Positions 22,890-32,540 of a stretch of 37,037 bases of DNA are shown one piece after another. The notes under the pieces are model-generated. The model was not told the DNA's origin. It made no database searches and was given only the letters and a program-made list of their open reading frames with translations. Made by a program: the position numbers and the translations under genes. The stretch is from an uncultured Pseudomonadales bacterium (lineage in GTDB: Bacteria > Pseudomonadota > Gammaproteobacteria > Pseudomonadales > Azotimanducaceae). The stretch is taken from assembly GCA_947258825.1 (NCBI GenBank), contig CAMYJX010000019.1, forward strand, positions 1 to 37,037, in the 5' to 3' direction. Position 1 is the stretch's first letter, and the number at the start of each line of letters is the position of its first letter.

Positions 22890-25000
22890 CCCTAGTCGGC
22901 AACCCGAACTGCGGGAAAACCACACTCTTCAACGCCCTGACCGGCGCCCGGCAACGCGTGGGCAACTGGCCCGGCGTTACCGTGGAGCGGAAGACGGGTG
23001 CCTACACCCATGGTCAGCAGGGTATTAAGGTGGTGGATCTCCCCGGCATCTACAGCCTGGCACCCACCGACGGTGGCCTGGACGAGCGCATCACCCGCAG
23101 CTATCTCTCCGCACCAACCGAAGTCGAGACCGACGAAGAGACAGTGGCCGGGCAGGGGCCGGATGTCGTGGTCAACGTCATAGACGCATCCAGCCTGGCG
23201 AGAGGCCTGTTCCTCACCATAGAGCTGCTGGAACGACGCCTACCGGTCGTCGTCGCGCTTAACATGATCGACGTTGCGGACCGTCACGGCCTGCATATCG
23301 ACAGCTTTCATCTTGCCAGCGAGCTGGGCGTGCCGGTGGTTCCCCTCGTGGCGAGCCGCAACGAGGGCATCGGGCCACTGAAGGACGCCATCGAGAGGGC
23401 GGCCCGCCAGACCAGGCCCGCCGAACGGGCGCCCATGGCCAGCGCTGAGGCCCGCTACGCGTACATCGATGACCTGATGCAGCGGTGCGTGCGCAGCACG
23501 CCGGTGCGGCGCACCGTCACCGATCGCATAGACGCCATCGTGCTGAACCGGTTTCTCGCGTTTCCGATCTTCCTGGGCGTCATGTATCTGATGTTTCTGT
23601 TCGCCATCAACGTCAGCTCCGCGTTCATCGATTTTTTTGACCTGCTGGGCAGCGTGCTTTTCGTAGAGGGTCCGAGACAGCTGCTGAGCGCTGCACATCT
23701 GCCGCCCTGGCTGATCGCGCTGCTGGCTGACGGCGTCGGGGGCGGTGTTCAGCTGGTAGGAACCTTCATACCGGTAATCGGCGCTCTGTTTCTAGCGTTA
23801 TCCTTCCTGGAAGACTCCGGTTACATGGGCCGCGTAGCCTTCATCATCGACCGTGCCCTGCGCCGGCTGGGCCTGCCCGGGAAGTCTTTCGTGCCGCTGA
23901 TCGTCGGATTCGGCTGCAACGTACCAGCGGTGATGGCAACCCGAACGCTGGACCGTGAGCCTGATCGCATACTTACCACCATCATGGCCCCGTACATGTC
24001 CTGCGGCGCGCGGCTGACCGTCTACGCCCTCTTTGCCACCGCATTCTTTCCAACCAACGGTCAGAACGTGGTTTTTGGCCTGTACCTCATCGGCATAGCG
24101 GTGGCCGTGCTGTCGGCCCTGGCCGTACGGCGTTACCTGTTGAAGGCGCCTGAGAGCCATTTTCTGCTCGAGCTTCCCGCCTACCACATGCCGACCTTGA
24201 AAGGCCTGATGCTGCAGACGTGGCAACGCCTGAAAGGCTTCGTAATCAGGGCAGGCAAGGCCATCGTCCTGGTGGTCATCGTGCTGAACAGCATCAACAG
24301 CATCGGCACCGATGGCAGCCTGGGCAACGAAAATACCGAAAAATCCCTGCTGTCCTCTATCGGCAAGAGCATCACGCCGCTTTTTGAGCCCATAGGGATC
24401 ACGGAGGACAACTGGCCTGCCACGGTGGGTATCTTCACTGGAATTTTCGCCAAAGAGGTTGTCGTGGGAACGCTGGACGCGCTCTACGCGCCGCACGGCC
24501 CCGCCGTCGAAGGCAGTTTGCTGGATACTGTGAAGGCCGCCTTCCGCAGCGTTCCCGACAACCTTTCCGATCTGGGCAACCAGCTCGCCGATCCCCTGGG
24601 GGTGCGGCTTGGGGAGCTTGGCGATACGGCCCAGGCAGCCGAGGAGCAGAACGTCAACGTCGGGACCATCGGCGCCATGCAACAGCTGTTCGATGGGCGT
24701 CTGGGCGCCTTCGCGTACCTGCTTTTCGTTCTGCTTTATATGCCCTGCGTGGCCACCGTCGGGGTCATCGCGAAAGAACTGGGGAGCTACTGGGCAGGCT
24801 TCAGCGTCGCCTGGTCGGTGGTGGTGGCCTATGGCTCAGCGGTGATCGTCTATCAGCTGGGCCAGATCGCCGAGAACCCCGTCGACGCGTTGGCCGCCTG
24901 CGCGCTGGCACTGGCGGCAGCGGCCGGCATCCTGATCGCCCTGATCTACTCGGGTCGTCGGCGCCAGCAACGCCTGATTCCTCTGATCAACGTCGACTGA
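22877..25000 (+). CDS. feoB: Ferrous iron transporter FeoB
   Basis: A 707-residue FeoB, which imports Fe2+ across the inner membrane. The start is ATG 22877, after GGAACGGGA and overlapping feoA. The GTPase domain shows G1 GNPNCGKT (8-15), G2 in NWPGVTVE, G3 DLPG (54-57) and G4 NMID (129-132). A GDI-like helical region leads into the membrane domain with two Gate repeats. The first repeat has LEDSGYMGRVAFIIDRALRR and VPLIVGFGCNVPAVMATRTL; the second has IFTGIFAKEVVVGTLDALYA and LLFVLLYMPCVATVGVIAKE. The Gly-Cys-Asn-Val-Pro motif and Cys in MPCVAT are the usual putative Fe2+ path. No FeoC follows. The gene converges on the next one. Confidence 0.95.
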   Translation: MSVVALVGNPNCGKTTLFNALTGARQRVGNWPGVTVERKTGAYTHGQQGIKVVDLPGIYSLAPTDGGLDERITRSYLSAPTEVETDEETVAGQGPDVVVNVIDASSLARGLFLTIELLERRLPVVVALNMIDVADRHGLHIDSFHLASELGVPVVPLVASRNEGIGPLKDAIERAARQTRPAERAPMASAEARYAYIDDLMQRCVRSTPVRRTVTDRIDAIVLNRFLAFPIFLGVMYLMFLFAINVSSAFIDFFDLLGSVLFVEGPRQLLSAAHLPPWLIALLADGVGGGVQLVGTFIPVIGALFLALSFLEDSGYMGRVAFIIDRALRRLGLPGKSFVPLIVGFGCNVPAVMATRTLDREPDRILTTIMAPYMSCGARLTVYALFATAFFPTNGQNVVFGLYLIGIAVAVLSALAVRRYLLKAPESHFLLELPAYHMPTLKGLMLQTWQRLKGFVIRAGKAIVLVVIVLNSINSIGTDGSLGNENTEKSLLSSIGKSITPLFEPIGITEDNWPATVGIFTGIFAKEVVVGTLDALYAPHGPAVEGSLLDTVKAAFRSVPDNLSDLGNQLADPLGVRLGELGDTAQAAEEQNVNVGTIGAMQQLFDGRLGAFAYLLFVLLYMPCVATVGVIAKELGSYWAGFSVAWSVVVAYGSAVIVYQLGQIAENPVDALAACALALAAAAGILIALIYSGRRRQQRLIPLINVD

Positions 25001-25094
25001 ACCGGGGTACGGAAACCCAGCCAGCCGAGGACGTTGCCAGGGCGTCCGGGCTGTTGGTGTTTCTGGCCGTCAGCAAGCTGGTGATGCGGGCCCG

Positions 25095-25913
25095 CTATTC
25101 CACATCGAGCAGCCGGCGGTAGTCTCGCATGTGGCGCCGGGCCGAAAGCTCATCCCCTCGCAGCTCGCTGATGCGCGACAGGTTGAAATGGGCGTCGGGA
25201 ACCGCGGGCGCCCGACGATAAAAATCCGCCGCTGCTTCCATCTCGTTTAGCTCGTCAAAAACCGTGCCCAGGTTGTACAGGGCCAGCTGATGATTCGGCA
25301 CGACGGAAAGCGCATGCTCATAGTGCCGCTTGGCCTGCTTGATATTTCCGTGCAGTTGCATCAGCCGTCCAAGATTGACGTGGGCGTCAGCGTTCCGGGG
25401 ATTGAGCTCAATGGCTCGCGCGTAGGCCTCGGGCGCCCTTTCCGGTTCCATCTCTTCCAGATCTAGCCCGAGGTTATACCACTCGTCGCTGTCGTAAGCG
25501 CCCACCTCCCGGGCGACAATCAGATTCCGATTGGCCAGGCTGGCGACGCTCTTTGGCAGCGCTTGAACCTCGAAATCCATGCGGACCTGACCGGATTCCG
25601 CGTCCCACATCGTGTTGTCTTCCCGAACGACCACCGTATTACCATCGGCAAAGATGCGCACCGCCGCCAGCGATCTTGCGCTGGACAGCTCTTTCTGCAG
25701 CTTCACAAGCAGACGGAACGCGCGGCGTGAGGGAACGTTCGCTTCCAGCAGGCCCTTGACGGTGCGCAGCAACACCACATCCTGAAAATCGAACCGAAAC
25801 TCACCGCGGGGACCTCGCGCAGGCTCGATCAGCGATCGCCGAACGTAGTGGCGCACCTGATCAGGCTTCAGGCCGATAAGGTCGGAAACTTCGCGAGTTG
25901 TGTAGCCGCTCAT
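25095..25913 (-). CDS. MerR-type HTH fused to TPR repeats
   Basis: A 272-residue two-part protein. Residues 1-70 form a MerR-like winged helix (SGYTTREVSDLIGLKPDQVRH, then RRSLIEPARG, RFDFQDVVLLRTVKGLLEAN). About 75-140 is a linker with short beta text (VRIFADGNTVVVREDNTMWD). About 142-272 contains TPR motifs: WYNLGLDLEEMEPERAPEAY, AHVNLGRLMQLHGNIKQAKR, ALYNLGTVFDELNEMEAAAD. MerR regulators usually have small-molecule-sensing or dimer coiled-coil C-termini, so TPR here suggests protein-partner control. ATG 25913 is chosen; longer in-frame extensions are not MerR-like. It is divergent from an LLM oxidoreductase gene. The target is unknown, but the divergent gene or itself are natural candidates. 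Confidence 0.88.
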   Translation of the reverse strand: MSGYTTREVSDLIGLKPDQVRHYVRRSLIEPARGPRGEFRFDFQDVVLLRTVKGLLEANVPSRRAFRLLVKLQKELSSARSLAAVRIFADGNTVVVREDNTMWDAESGQVRMDFEVQALPKSVASLANRNLIVAREVGAYDSDEWYNLGLDLEEMEPERAPEAYARAIELNPRNADAHVNLGRLMQLHGNIKQAKRHYEHALSVVPNHQLALYNLGTVFDELNEMEAAADFYRRAPAVPDAHFNLSRISELRGDELSARRHMRDYRRLLDVE

Positions 25914-26006
25914 TAACGTCCGAGTCAGTTGCTGGCTGCGGATACGCGGTGAGAAAACCGCGCGCAAAACTATAGCGCAGCCCCGGGGCCGCACTCAAGA
26001 TCGAGG

Positions 26007-26037
26007 TATACTTTCCGGTCAGTTTTTGGAGGACACT
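26007..26037 (+). promoter_or_regulatory. Likely -10 box and ribosome site of the LLM oxidoreductase gene
   Basis: TATACT at 26007-26012 is a strong -10 hexamer 29 nt before the start at 26042, with TTTTTGGAGGA supplying the ribosome site just upstream. No clear -35 is present, which would fit activator dependence, as MerR proteins often provide by untwisting an over-long spacer. On the minus strand TATAGT (25974-25969) is a possible -10 for the divergent MerR-TPR gene. Confidence 0.35.
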
Positions 26038-26041
26038 TCCT

Positions 26042-27061
<1,020 letters not shown>

Positions 27062-27125
27062 GGCAGTGGGCTCCTCGAGTGGGCCCTCGAGACGGCTGCC
27101 AGTCATGCCTTCGGCCCGGGAAACT

Positions 27126-28871
27126 TCACAGGCTCTGCTTGACCGTAACTGTGAGTTCCAGGTTTCGGGTCTCAGGCCCATCCCGCACCGGCAGCGCGAG
27201 ATCGATGTGCAACAGACGATCGCGGCGCGTGCGCGTGGATTCCAGACGCAGGCCCACGCCGACGTTGGCCAGGGTGTCAAAGTAACTGGCGCTTCTGTCC
27301 GCCGGTACCCAGCCGGGGGCCTCGTTGCGGTACCAGGCCCGACCAACGTCTGCGAACACAGCGGCGCCCAGCCTGAACATGCGGAAAGGATAGATATCGG
27401 AGTAGTAGCGCTCTTCGATGGTCAGGAGATACCAGCTGTCACCGATCTGATAGCGCGTCGGATAGCCGCGCAATCCGGTATCGCCGCCGAGCACCAGTTG
27501 TTTGTCCAGCGGCGGGTTGTGCGTAACCGCCATCGCAGCTCGGGCCAGCAATCCAAATGCCTCGGCATGGCGGTACCTGTAGCTCAGCTCGACCTGCGCC
27601 AGAACATCCTCACTCCGATTCCGATCGAGATCGTAGCGTCCGGCAAGTGACAGGTCGTAGGTCAGCAGCTGGTTCGAGGCCAGCCAGAGGGAATCCTGAT
27701 AGCTGAACCTCCCTATCAGCTTGTCCCCTTTCCCGCCGAACCGGTCCGCCGACCAGCCCAGCTGCACACCCATCACGCTGCCCAGCGCAACGTCCTCGGT
27801 CCGATAGACGCGATCCAGGTTCAAGCGTTTGTCATAGTTATCGCGAATCCGCTGATAGGAAAAGTATGGATACACCAGCTTGCGGTCTTCGGCGTCCCGC
27901 ACGTCAACGCGAGCCAGCAGGGCTAACGGGTAGTCGAATTCATAACGCTCATAGCCAAGACCCAGTCGAAACCGATTAACGGTGCCATCGTGAATGCCGG
28001 GAGAAGCAGCCAGGGAGAAATCCCCCACGCGGCTGTCCACCTCATACTCCCAGAATTTGCTGCTCAGAAAGTAGAGGCCTTCCTGGCGTCGGTACCGATC
28101 GCCGGCCAGATTCATCGCCCGGCGCGTATCGAGGGCAAAAAAAGGACGCCGGATCGCGGCTGCATATCGCGACCCGTCGCTGGAATCTGCTGCCAGCAGG
28201 TTCAACGCCCAGCGCGTCTGGCGAAGATTGGGATCGGCGTAGGAAAAAGCGACCCCGTCACGATCCTCGTTGCTGAAGTAGGAGAAGTAAGAGGCGCGAC
28301 CGCTGCCCATGATGTTGCTGTCGCCGATACCCAGCGCGTAGCTGTTCTCTCCACCGGCACGATCAAAAGACAGGCGGGGCTCCAGCGACCAGACGTCCCG
28401 GGTGACCACGTATATGTCGACCGTGTCACCACAACGCTGATAAGGGATCACCCGTGCGTCGTAGAGGTAAGGCTTGCTCCGAAGAATGCGCTCCGCCTCC
28501 CCGAGCGCTCGCGTGTCTACCGTCGAACCGCCGCGAAACGGCAGAATGGCCAGTATGACGTCCTCGCGGGTAAGCGGGTGGTAGCGATTCGCCACCCGGT
28601 GCAACCAGTTTTTCTCCTCTTCGAACACGCGCTGACGGACAACGCGAATTTCTCCAACGGTGAAGCGCATGCCCCTGGGCAGCGTCTCCCGGTCCACCGG
28701 ATCGCTCTCGAACTGGAACAGCATCAGGTCATCAGCATCCAGCGGGCTGAGCATCTGACAGCTCGCGGTCGCTACCTCTGCCACCGCCAGCGGCGCAACC
28801 GAAATCAGCATGGGAATGACGATGACCAGCAGAACCAGGCTGAGGAAACCGGGCCCTTCCTGCGCGATCAT
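27126..28871 (-). CDS. Omp85-family outer-membrane beta-barrel (BamA/TamA-like)
   Basis: A 581-residue outer-membrane protein. A hydrophobic N-terminus (SLVLLVIVIPMLISVAPLAV) is the export signal. About residues 55-175 form a small periplasmic region that reads like one or two POTRA-type modules (RFTVGEIRVVRQRVFEEEKN; YLYDARVIPYQRCGDTVDIY). The rest is beta-barrel with alternating strands and the Omp85 lid-loop motif in LGGDTGLRGYPTR (Arg near residue 467, the (V/I)RGF/Y signature). It ends with the paired hydrophobic residues of an outer-membrane C-terminal strand (TVTVKQSL). It is shorter than BamA or TamA, which have more POTRA domains. It follows a sirtuin gene by 75 nt. Confidence 0.85.
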   Translation of the reverse strand: MIAQEGPGFLSLVLLVIVIPMLISVAPLAVAEVATASCQMLSPLDADDLMLFQFESDPVDRETLPRGMRFTVGEIRVVRQRVFEEEKNWLHRVANRYHPLTREDVILAILPFRGGSTVDTRALGEAERILRSKPYLYDARVIPYQRCGDTVDIYVVTRDVWSLEPRLSFDRAGGENSYALGIGDSNIMGSGRASYFSYFSNEDRDGVAFSYADPNLRQTRWALNLLAADSSDGSRYAAAIRRPFFALDTRRAMNLAGDRYRRQEGLYFLSSKFWEYEVDSRVGDFSLAASPGIHDGTVNRFRLGLGYERYEFDYPLALLARVDVRDAEDRKLVYPYFSYQRIRDNYDKRLNLDRVYRTEDVALGSVMGVQLGWSADRFGGKGDKLIGRFSYQDSLWLASNQLLTYDLSLAGRYDLDRNRSEDVLAQVELSYRYRHAEAFGLLARAAMAVTHNPPLDKQLVLGGDTGLRGYPTRYQIGDSWYLLTIEERYYSDIYPFRMFRLGAAVFADVGRAWYRNEAPGWVPADRSASYFDTLANVGVGLRLESTRTRRDRLLHIDLALPVRDGPETRNLELTVTVKQSL

Positions 28872-28946
28872 GGCTTCAAGCAGAGAGTGAGCATGTGTTT
28901 GAAACCGACATCTGGCCGGGCCGCTAACACCCGGGAAAATCGAAAA

Positions 28947-29789
28947 TCAGACCTTTTCTTTTCCGTCCATGGATTCTAGCACCGCAGGCAGAACCCGGGC
29001 GCAATCGTCTTCTATCTTGAGATCAATCCACTGGTCTGCCCGGGTCACCCCGCGATTGACCGCCGCCATGGGCAGGCCGAGCTCCTGCGCCCGACGACAG
29101 AAACGGAAGCTGGAAAAGACCATCAGAGACGACCCGACCACCAGCAGCGCATCCGCGGATTCCACCATGGCGTAGGCTTCGGCCACCCGTGTCCGGGGGA
29201 CAGAGTCCCCATAGAAGACCACGTCGGGTTTGAGCACGCCGCCGCACCGACGGCAGTCGGGCACCCGGAAAGCAGAAAGATCCAGGTCATCGGCAATGTC
29301 CGCATCCCCATCCGGCGCTGCAGAGGCCATGACATCCTGCATGAAAGCGTTGCTGCGATGCAGCAGCTGCTGCATCGCTGAGCGCGGGTAGCGCACATCG
29401 CATTGCAGGCAGACGACTTCTGCCAGACGACCGTGCAGATCCAGCACCTGACGATGTCCGGCCGCCTGGTGCAGACCGTCCACGTTCTGCGTGATGAGAC
29501 CGTTCAGCCAGCCCCTCGTCTCCATCGCGGCAAGCGCGGCGTGGGCCCCGTTAGGGCGTGCCCGGGACATCATGGGCCAGCCCAGCATGCTGCGTGCCCA
29601 GTAGCGCCGACGGGTTGCCTGATCTCTGACGAAGTCCTGCATCTGCACCGGCGGGTTCCGCTTCCAGCTGCCGTCGTCATCACGGTAGTCTCCGATGCCG
29701 GAGGCCGTGCTGCAGCCCGCGCCGGAGATCACCGCCACCCGGCGTCTATAAGCCAACCATTCGGCAAGCCTGTTGACGTCCTTGTCCAT
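28947..29789 (-). CDS. Sirtuin (NAD-dependent protein deacylase)
   Basis: A 280-residue Sir2-family enzyme that removes acyl groups from lysine using NAD+. Motifs are [14 protein letters not shown] (23-36), a slight variant of GAG-x-S-x-x-SGIPDFR; QNVDGLH (101-107) with LHG and catalytic His119; four zinc cysteines (Cys127, Cys130, Cys179, Cys182); and GSSLMV near 220. The GIGDYRD form and the spacing suit the class II-like bacterial group. The start overlaps the stop of the upstream serine hydrolase as TGATG, so the two are translationally coupled. Confidence 0.93.
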   Translation of the reverse strand: MDKDVNRLAEWLAYRRRVAVISGAGCSTASGIGDYRDDDGSWKRNPPVQMQDFVRDQATRRRYWARSMLGWPMMSRARPNGAHAALAAMETRGWLNGLITQNVDGLHQAAGHRQVLDLHGRLAEVVCLQCDVRYPRSAMQQLLHRSNAFMQDVMASAAPDGDADIADDLDLSAFRVPDCRRCGGVLKPDVVFYGDSVPRTRVAEAYAMVESADALLVVGSSLMVFSSFRFCRRAQELGLPMAAVNRGVTRADQWIDLKIEDDCARVLPAVLESMDGKEKV

Positions 29790-30973
29790 CAGCGCACCCG
29801 GTCCGCTGCCCGCAACGCAGCCCGGGCTATGAGCGGCATGTTGCTGTTGCCCATGGGGGTGCCGGCGCCGCTATTCAGCGTCAACGCCACCGCAAGTTCC
29901 CGGGTCGGATCACAGAAAGCGCCGCTGCCCCCGTAGCCATAGTGCCCGAAGGCGTAGGCGGCGCTGACCCCGACGGTAAAAGCCCGGTGGTAGCCCATAC
30001 GCCAGTGCATCGGCAGAAACAGCACCCGATCTCGGCTGCGACTTTGCACCTGCGAGATCTCCCTGACCCGGTCTTCTGCAAGCAGACGCACGCCGTTGAG
30101 CTGCCCGCCACCCGCCAGCAGCGCATACATCCGCGCCAGCGAGCGTGCGGTAAACTGACCGTTGGCCGCAGGGATAACGGCCTGCACCGTTTCCGCCGCG
30201 TTCCAGTCGAACGGCTCGTTGAACGGATTCAAAGCGGAGTGAAATTCTTGCAACTGGACCCCGGCCCAGCCAAGCCCCGTTTCCACCCACTCGTAAAGCG
30301 TCTCCTGCCAGTCTCTCATCGGCCGACCCCGCACGGTAACCCCGTTGGTAAGCTCCGCGCGGCGATGCAGCTCGCCGTCGGGCAGGCCAATGAACATGCC
30401 ATCGAGCTCTAGCGGGTCAACCAGCTCATCAAGCAGAACCTGTTGCAGTGGTTTGCCGGCAATCTCCTCGACCAGCCCACCTACCAGCCAGCCGTAGGTG
30501 AGGGCGTGATAGCCGTGGGCCTCGCCGGGGGCATGGGCCGGATCGGCGTCGGCGATGAGCTGCTTCATATGTGACCAGTCCAGCATCTCCCCGGGCCTGT
30601 CGATGAGGTCTGTGATCCGATACAGGCCCGCCTCATGACAGAGCGCCTGGCGCAGGGTGATGCGGCCCTTTCCCCGGCTGCCGAACTCGGGCCAGTGCCT
30701 GGCAATGGGATCGTCATAGGTCGCCTTGCCCTGATCGACAAGCAGGTGCAGAAGCGTCGAAACCACCCCTTTGGTTGTAGAAAACGACGGCGCCGTGGTA
30801 TCGGCCCGCCAGGGATTCCCGGCAACATCTTTCACGCCGCCCCAGACATCCACCACCGGAATGCCCCGATGATAAACGCAGACGGCAGAACCGGCATGTC
30901 GATCCCTGGGGATCTGCGGGATCAGCGTCGCTGCCACGTCCGCAAAATCCGGATGAACGCTGCCTCCGAGCAT
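29789..30973 (-). CDS. Serine hydrolase of the beta-lactamase family (second copy type)
   Basis: A 394-residue class C beta-lactamase-fold hydrolase. The nucleophile motif is S65-T-T-K68 (SFSTTKGVV), followed by LRQALCHEAGLYRI, a Tyr motif in GYHALTYGW (Tyr155) and HYGYGGSGAFCDP as the late glycine-rich motif. It is distinct from the serine hydrolase at 16981-18183, which has SATK and YHPTS motifs, so the two are not a recent duplication. No signal peptide is evident. The stop overlaps the sirtuin start (TGATG). It is divergent from the ATP-grasp gene. EstB-type esterase or D-peptidase activity is plausible; the substrate is unknown. Confidence 0.9.
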   Translation of the reverse strand: MLGGSVHPDFADVAATLIPQIPRDRHAGSAVCVYHRGIPVVDVWGGVKDVAGNPWRADTTAPSFSTTKGVVSTLLHLLVDQGKATYDDPIARHWPEFGSRGKGRITLRQALCHEAGLYRITDLIDRPGEMLDWSHMKQLIADADPAHAPGEAHGYHALTYGWLVGGLVEEIAGKPLQQVLLDELVDPLELDGMFIGLPDGELHRRAELTNGVTVRGRPMRDWQETLYEWVETGLGWAGVQLQEFHSALNPFNEPFDWNAAETVQAVIPAANGQFTARSLARMYALLAGGGQLNGVRLLAEDRVREISQVQSRSRDRVLFLPMHWRMGYHRAFTVGVSAAYAFGHYGYGGSGAFCDPTRELAVALTLNSGAGTPMGNSNMPLIARAALRAADRVR

Positions 30974-31094
30974 GCTCTGTTCGTGCCTAGGGAAACGGTT
31001 GCGAATTCTAGAGGGGCGAGCCCCAGGGCGCCAGTTCTGGACCTGCGGCCGAATTTGTGCGAGCTTGCTCGCCGATGTTCAGCACCTCTTTGTC

Positions 31095-32540
31095 ATGAGT
31101 ATCGACTGGCGCGGGTACAGCGCGGAACCGTTCTGGGACGAGCTCATCAACTCAAAAGGCAGAGCCCGAACCGGCGCGGGCAACCTGTGCAGCGTTCTCA
31201 GCCGGCTTTCCGACCAGGAACTTCTCGAGCGCAAGACGGCTGCGGAGCTGGCCATCAGGTCGATGGGCATTACCTTCACCGTTTATACCGGCGAGGGCAG
31301 CGGCTCAATCGATCGCGAATGGCCATTCGACCTCATACCCAGGCTCATCATGAAGCGGGAATGGGATGGGGTAAGCGAAGGCCTCAAGCAGCGCGTCAAA
31401 GCGCTGAATCTGTTCATAGACGATATCTACCACGACCAGAAGATCCTCGAGGACGACGTTCTGCCCCGAGAGTACATCGAGAAGTCCAAGGACTTCCGCG
31501 CCCAATGCGTGGGCATCAGCCCACCTCACGGCGTGTGGTCGCACGTCTGCGGCAGCGATCTGGTGCGGGACGACACTGGCCAGATGTACGTCCTGGAAGA
31601 CAACCTTCGGGTACCGTCCGGCGTCTCCTACATGCTGGAGAACCGGGAAGTCATGAAGCGGGTGTTCCCGGAGCTTTTCGAGGAGTACGTCATACACCCG
31701 GTGGACGACTATCCGGATCAGCTCTCCGAATGCCTGCGCGCTCTCTCCCACCTGAAAGCACCCAGGATCGCGGTGCTGACGCCGGGGATCCACAACAGCG
31801 CCTATTTCGAGCACGCTTACCTTGCCAACGCCATGTCGGCGCAGCTCGTCCAGGGATCCGACCTCATCGTCGGCCGCGACGACTGCGTCTATATGCGAAC
31901 CATCGAGGGGCTGGTAAGGGTGGACGTCATCTACCGGCGCATCGACGATGTCTTTATGGACCCGGAGGTATTCAACGCGGATTCCAAGCTGGGCGTACCT
32001 GGTCTGATGAGGGCCTGGCGCGCAGGCAAGGTCGCCCTGGCGAATGCTCCGGGTTGTGGCGTCGCCGACGACAAGGTCATCTATACCTACGTGCCCGACA
32101 TCATCCGCTACTACCTCAACGAAGAACCGCTGCTGCCAAACGTTCCGTCCTACCGTTGCGTGGAAAAAGAGCAGCGTGACTTCGTGCTGGCCAACCTGGA
32201 AAAGCTGGTGGTAAAGCCGGCCAACGAGTCGGGCGGCTACGGCATGCTCATCGGGCCCAAGGCCAGCAAGCGGGAGCGGGACAAGTTTGCCCGGCAGATT
32301 CTGGCCAACCCGCGAAATTACATGGCCCAGCCCATGCTGTTGCTCTCGACGGCGCCAACACTCGTGGATATGCACGCGGAACCTCGACACCTGGATCTGC
32401 GGCCCTTCATCCTTTCCGGGAGCAGCACCTTCGTGACCACGGGGGGGCTTACCCGGGTGGCGCTGCGCAAAGGCTCTACCGTGGTGAACTCGTCACAGGG
32501 CGGCGGCAGCAAGGATACCTGGGTGGTCGACCTGGAATGA
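31095..32540 (+). CDS. Circularly permuted ATP-grasp protein (DUF404/407-type)
   Basis: A 481-residue circularly permuted type 2 ATP-grasp protein. ATG 31095 (MSIDWRGYSAEPFWDELIN) is chosen; an upstream in-frame extension is not family-like. Hallmarks are QCVGISPPHGVWSHVCGSDL, VLEDNLRVPSGVSYMLENRE, DDCVYMRTIEGLVRVDVIYR, VVKPANESGGYGMLIGP (nucleotide loop) and DLRPFILSG near the C-terminus. These enzymes are predicted from comparative genomics to ligate amines to carboxylates in unknown peptides or metabolites, and typically pair with alpha-E proteins, as here (4-nt ATGA overlap). No transglutaminase or proteasome-like partner follows in this window. Confidence 0.92.
   Translation: MSIDWRGYSAEPFWDELINSKGRARTGAGNLCSVLSRLSDQELLERKTAAELAIRSMGITFTVYTGEGSGSIDREWPFDLIPRLIMKREWDGVSEGLKQRVKALNLFIDDIYHDQKILEDDVLPREYIEKSKDFRAQCVGISPPHGVWSHVCGSDLVRDDTGQMYVLEDNLRVPSGVSYMLENREVMKRVFPELFEEYVIHPVDDYPDQLSECLRALSHLKAPRIAVLTPGIHNSAYFEHAYLANAMSAQLVQGSDLIVGRDDCVYMRTIEGLVRVDVIYRRIDDVFMDPEVFNADSKLGVPGLMRAWRAGKVALANAPGCGVADDKVIYTYVPDIIRYYLNEEPLLPNVPSYRCVEKEQRDFVLANLEKLVVKPANESGGYGMLIGPKASKRERDKFARQILANPRNYMAQPMLLLSTAPTLVDMHAEPRHLDLRPFILSGSSTFVTTGGLTRVALRKGSTVVNSSQGGGSKDTWVVDLE

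Noticed and set aside
27074..27091. CTCGAG-TGGGCC-CTCGAG hairpin between convergent genes as a terminator
   Set aside because: Only a 6-bp stem from a restriction-site-like palindrome and no T-run on either strand.
31305..32390. 361-codon open frame opposite the ATP-grasp gene
   Set aside because: Antisense shadow; the ATP-grasp motifs are unambiguous on the plus strand.
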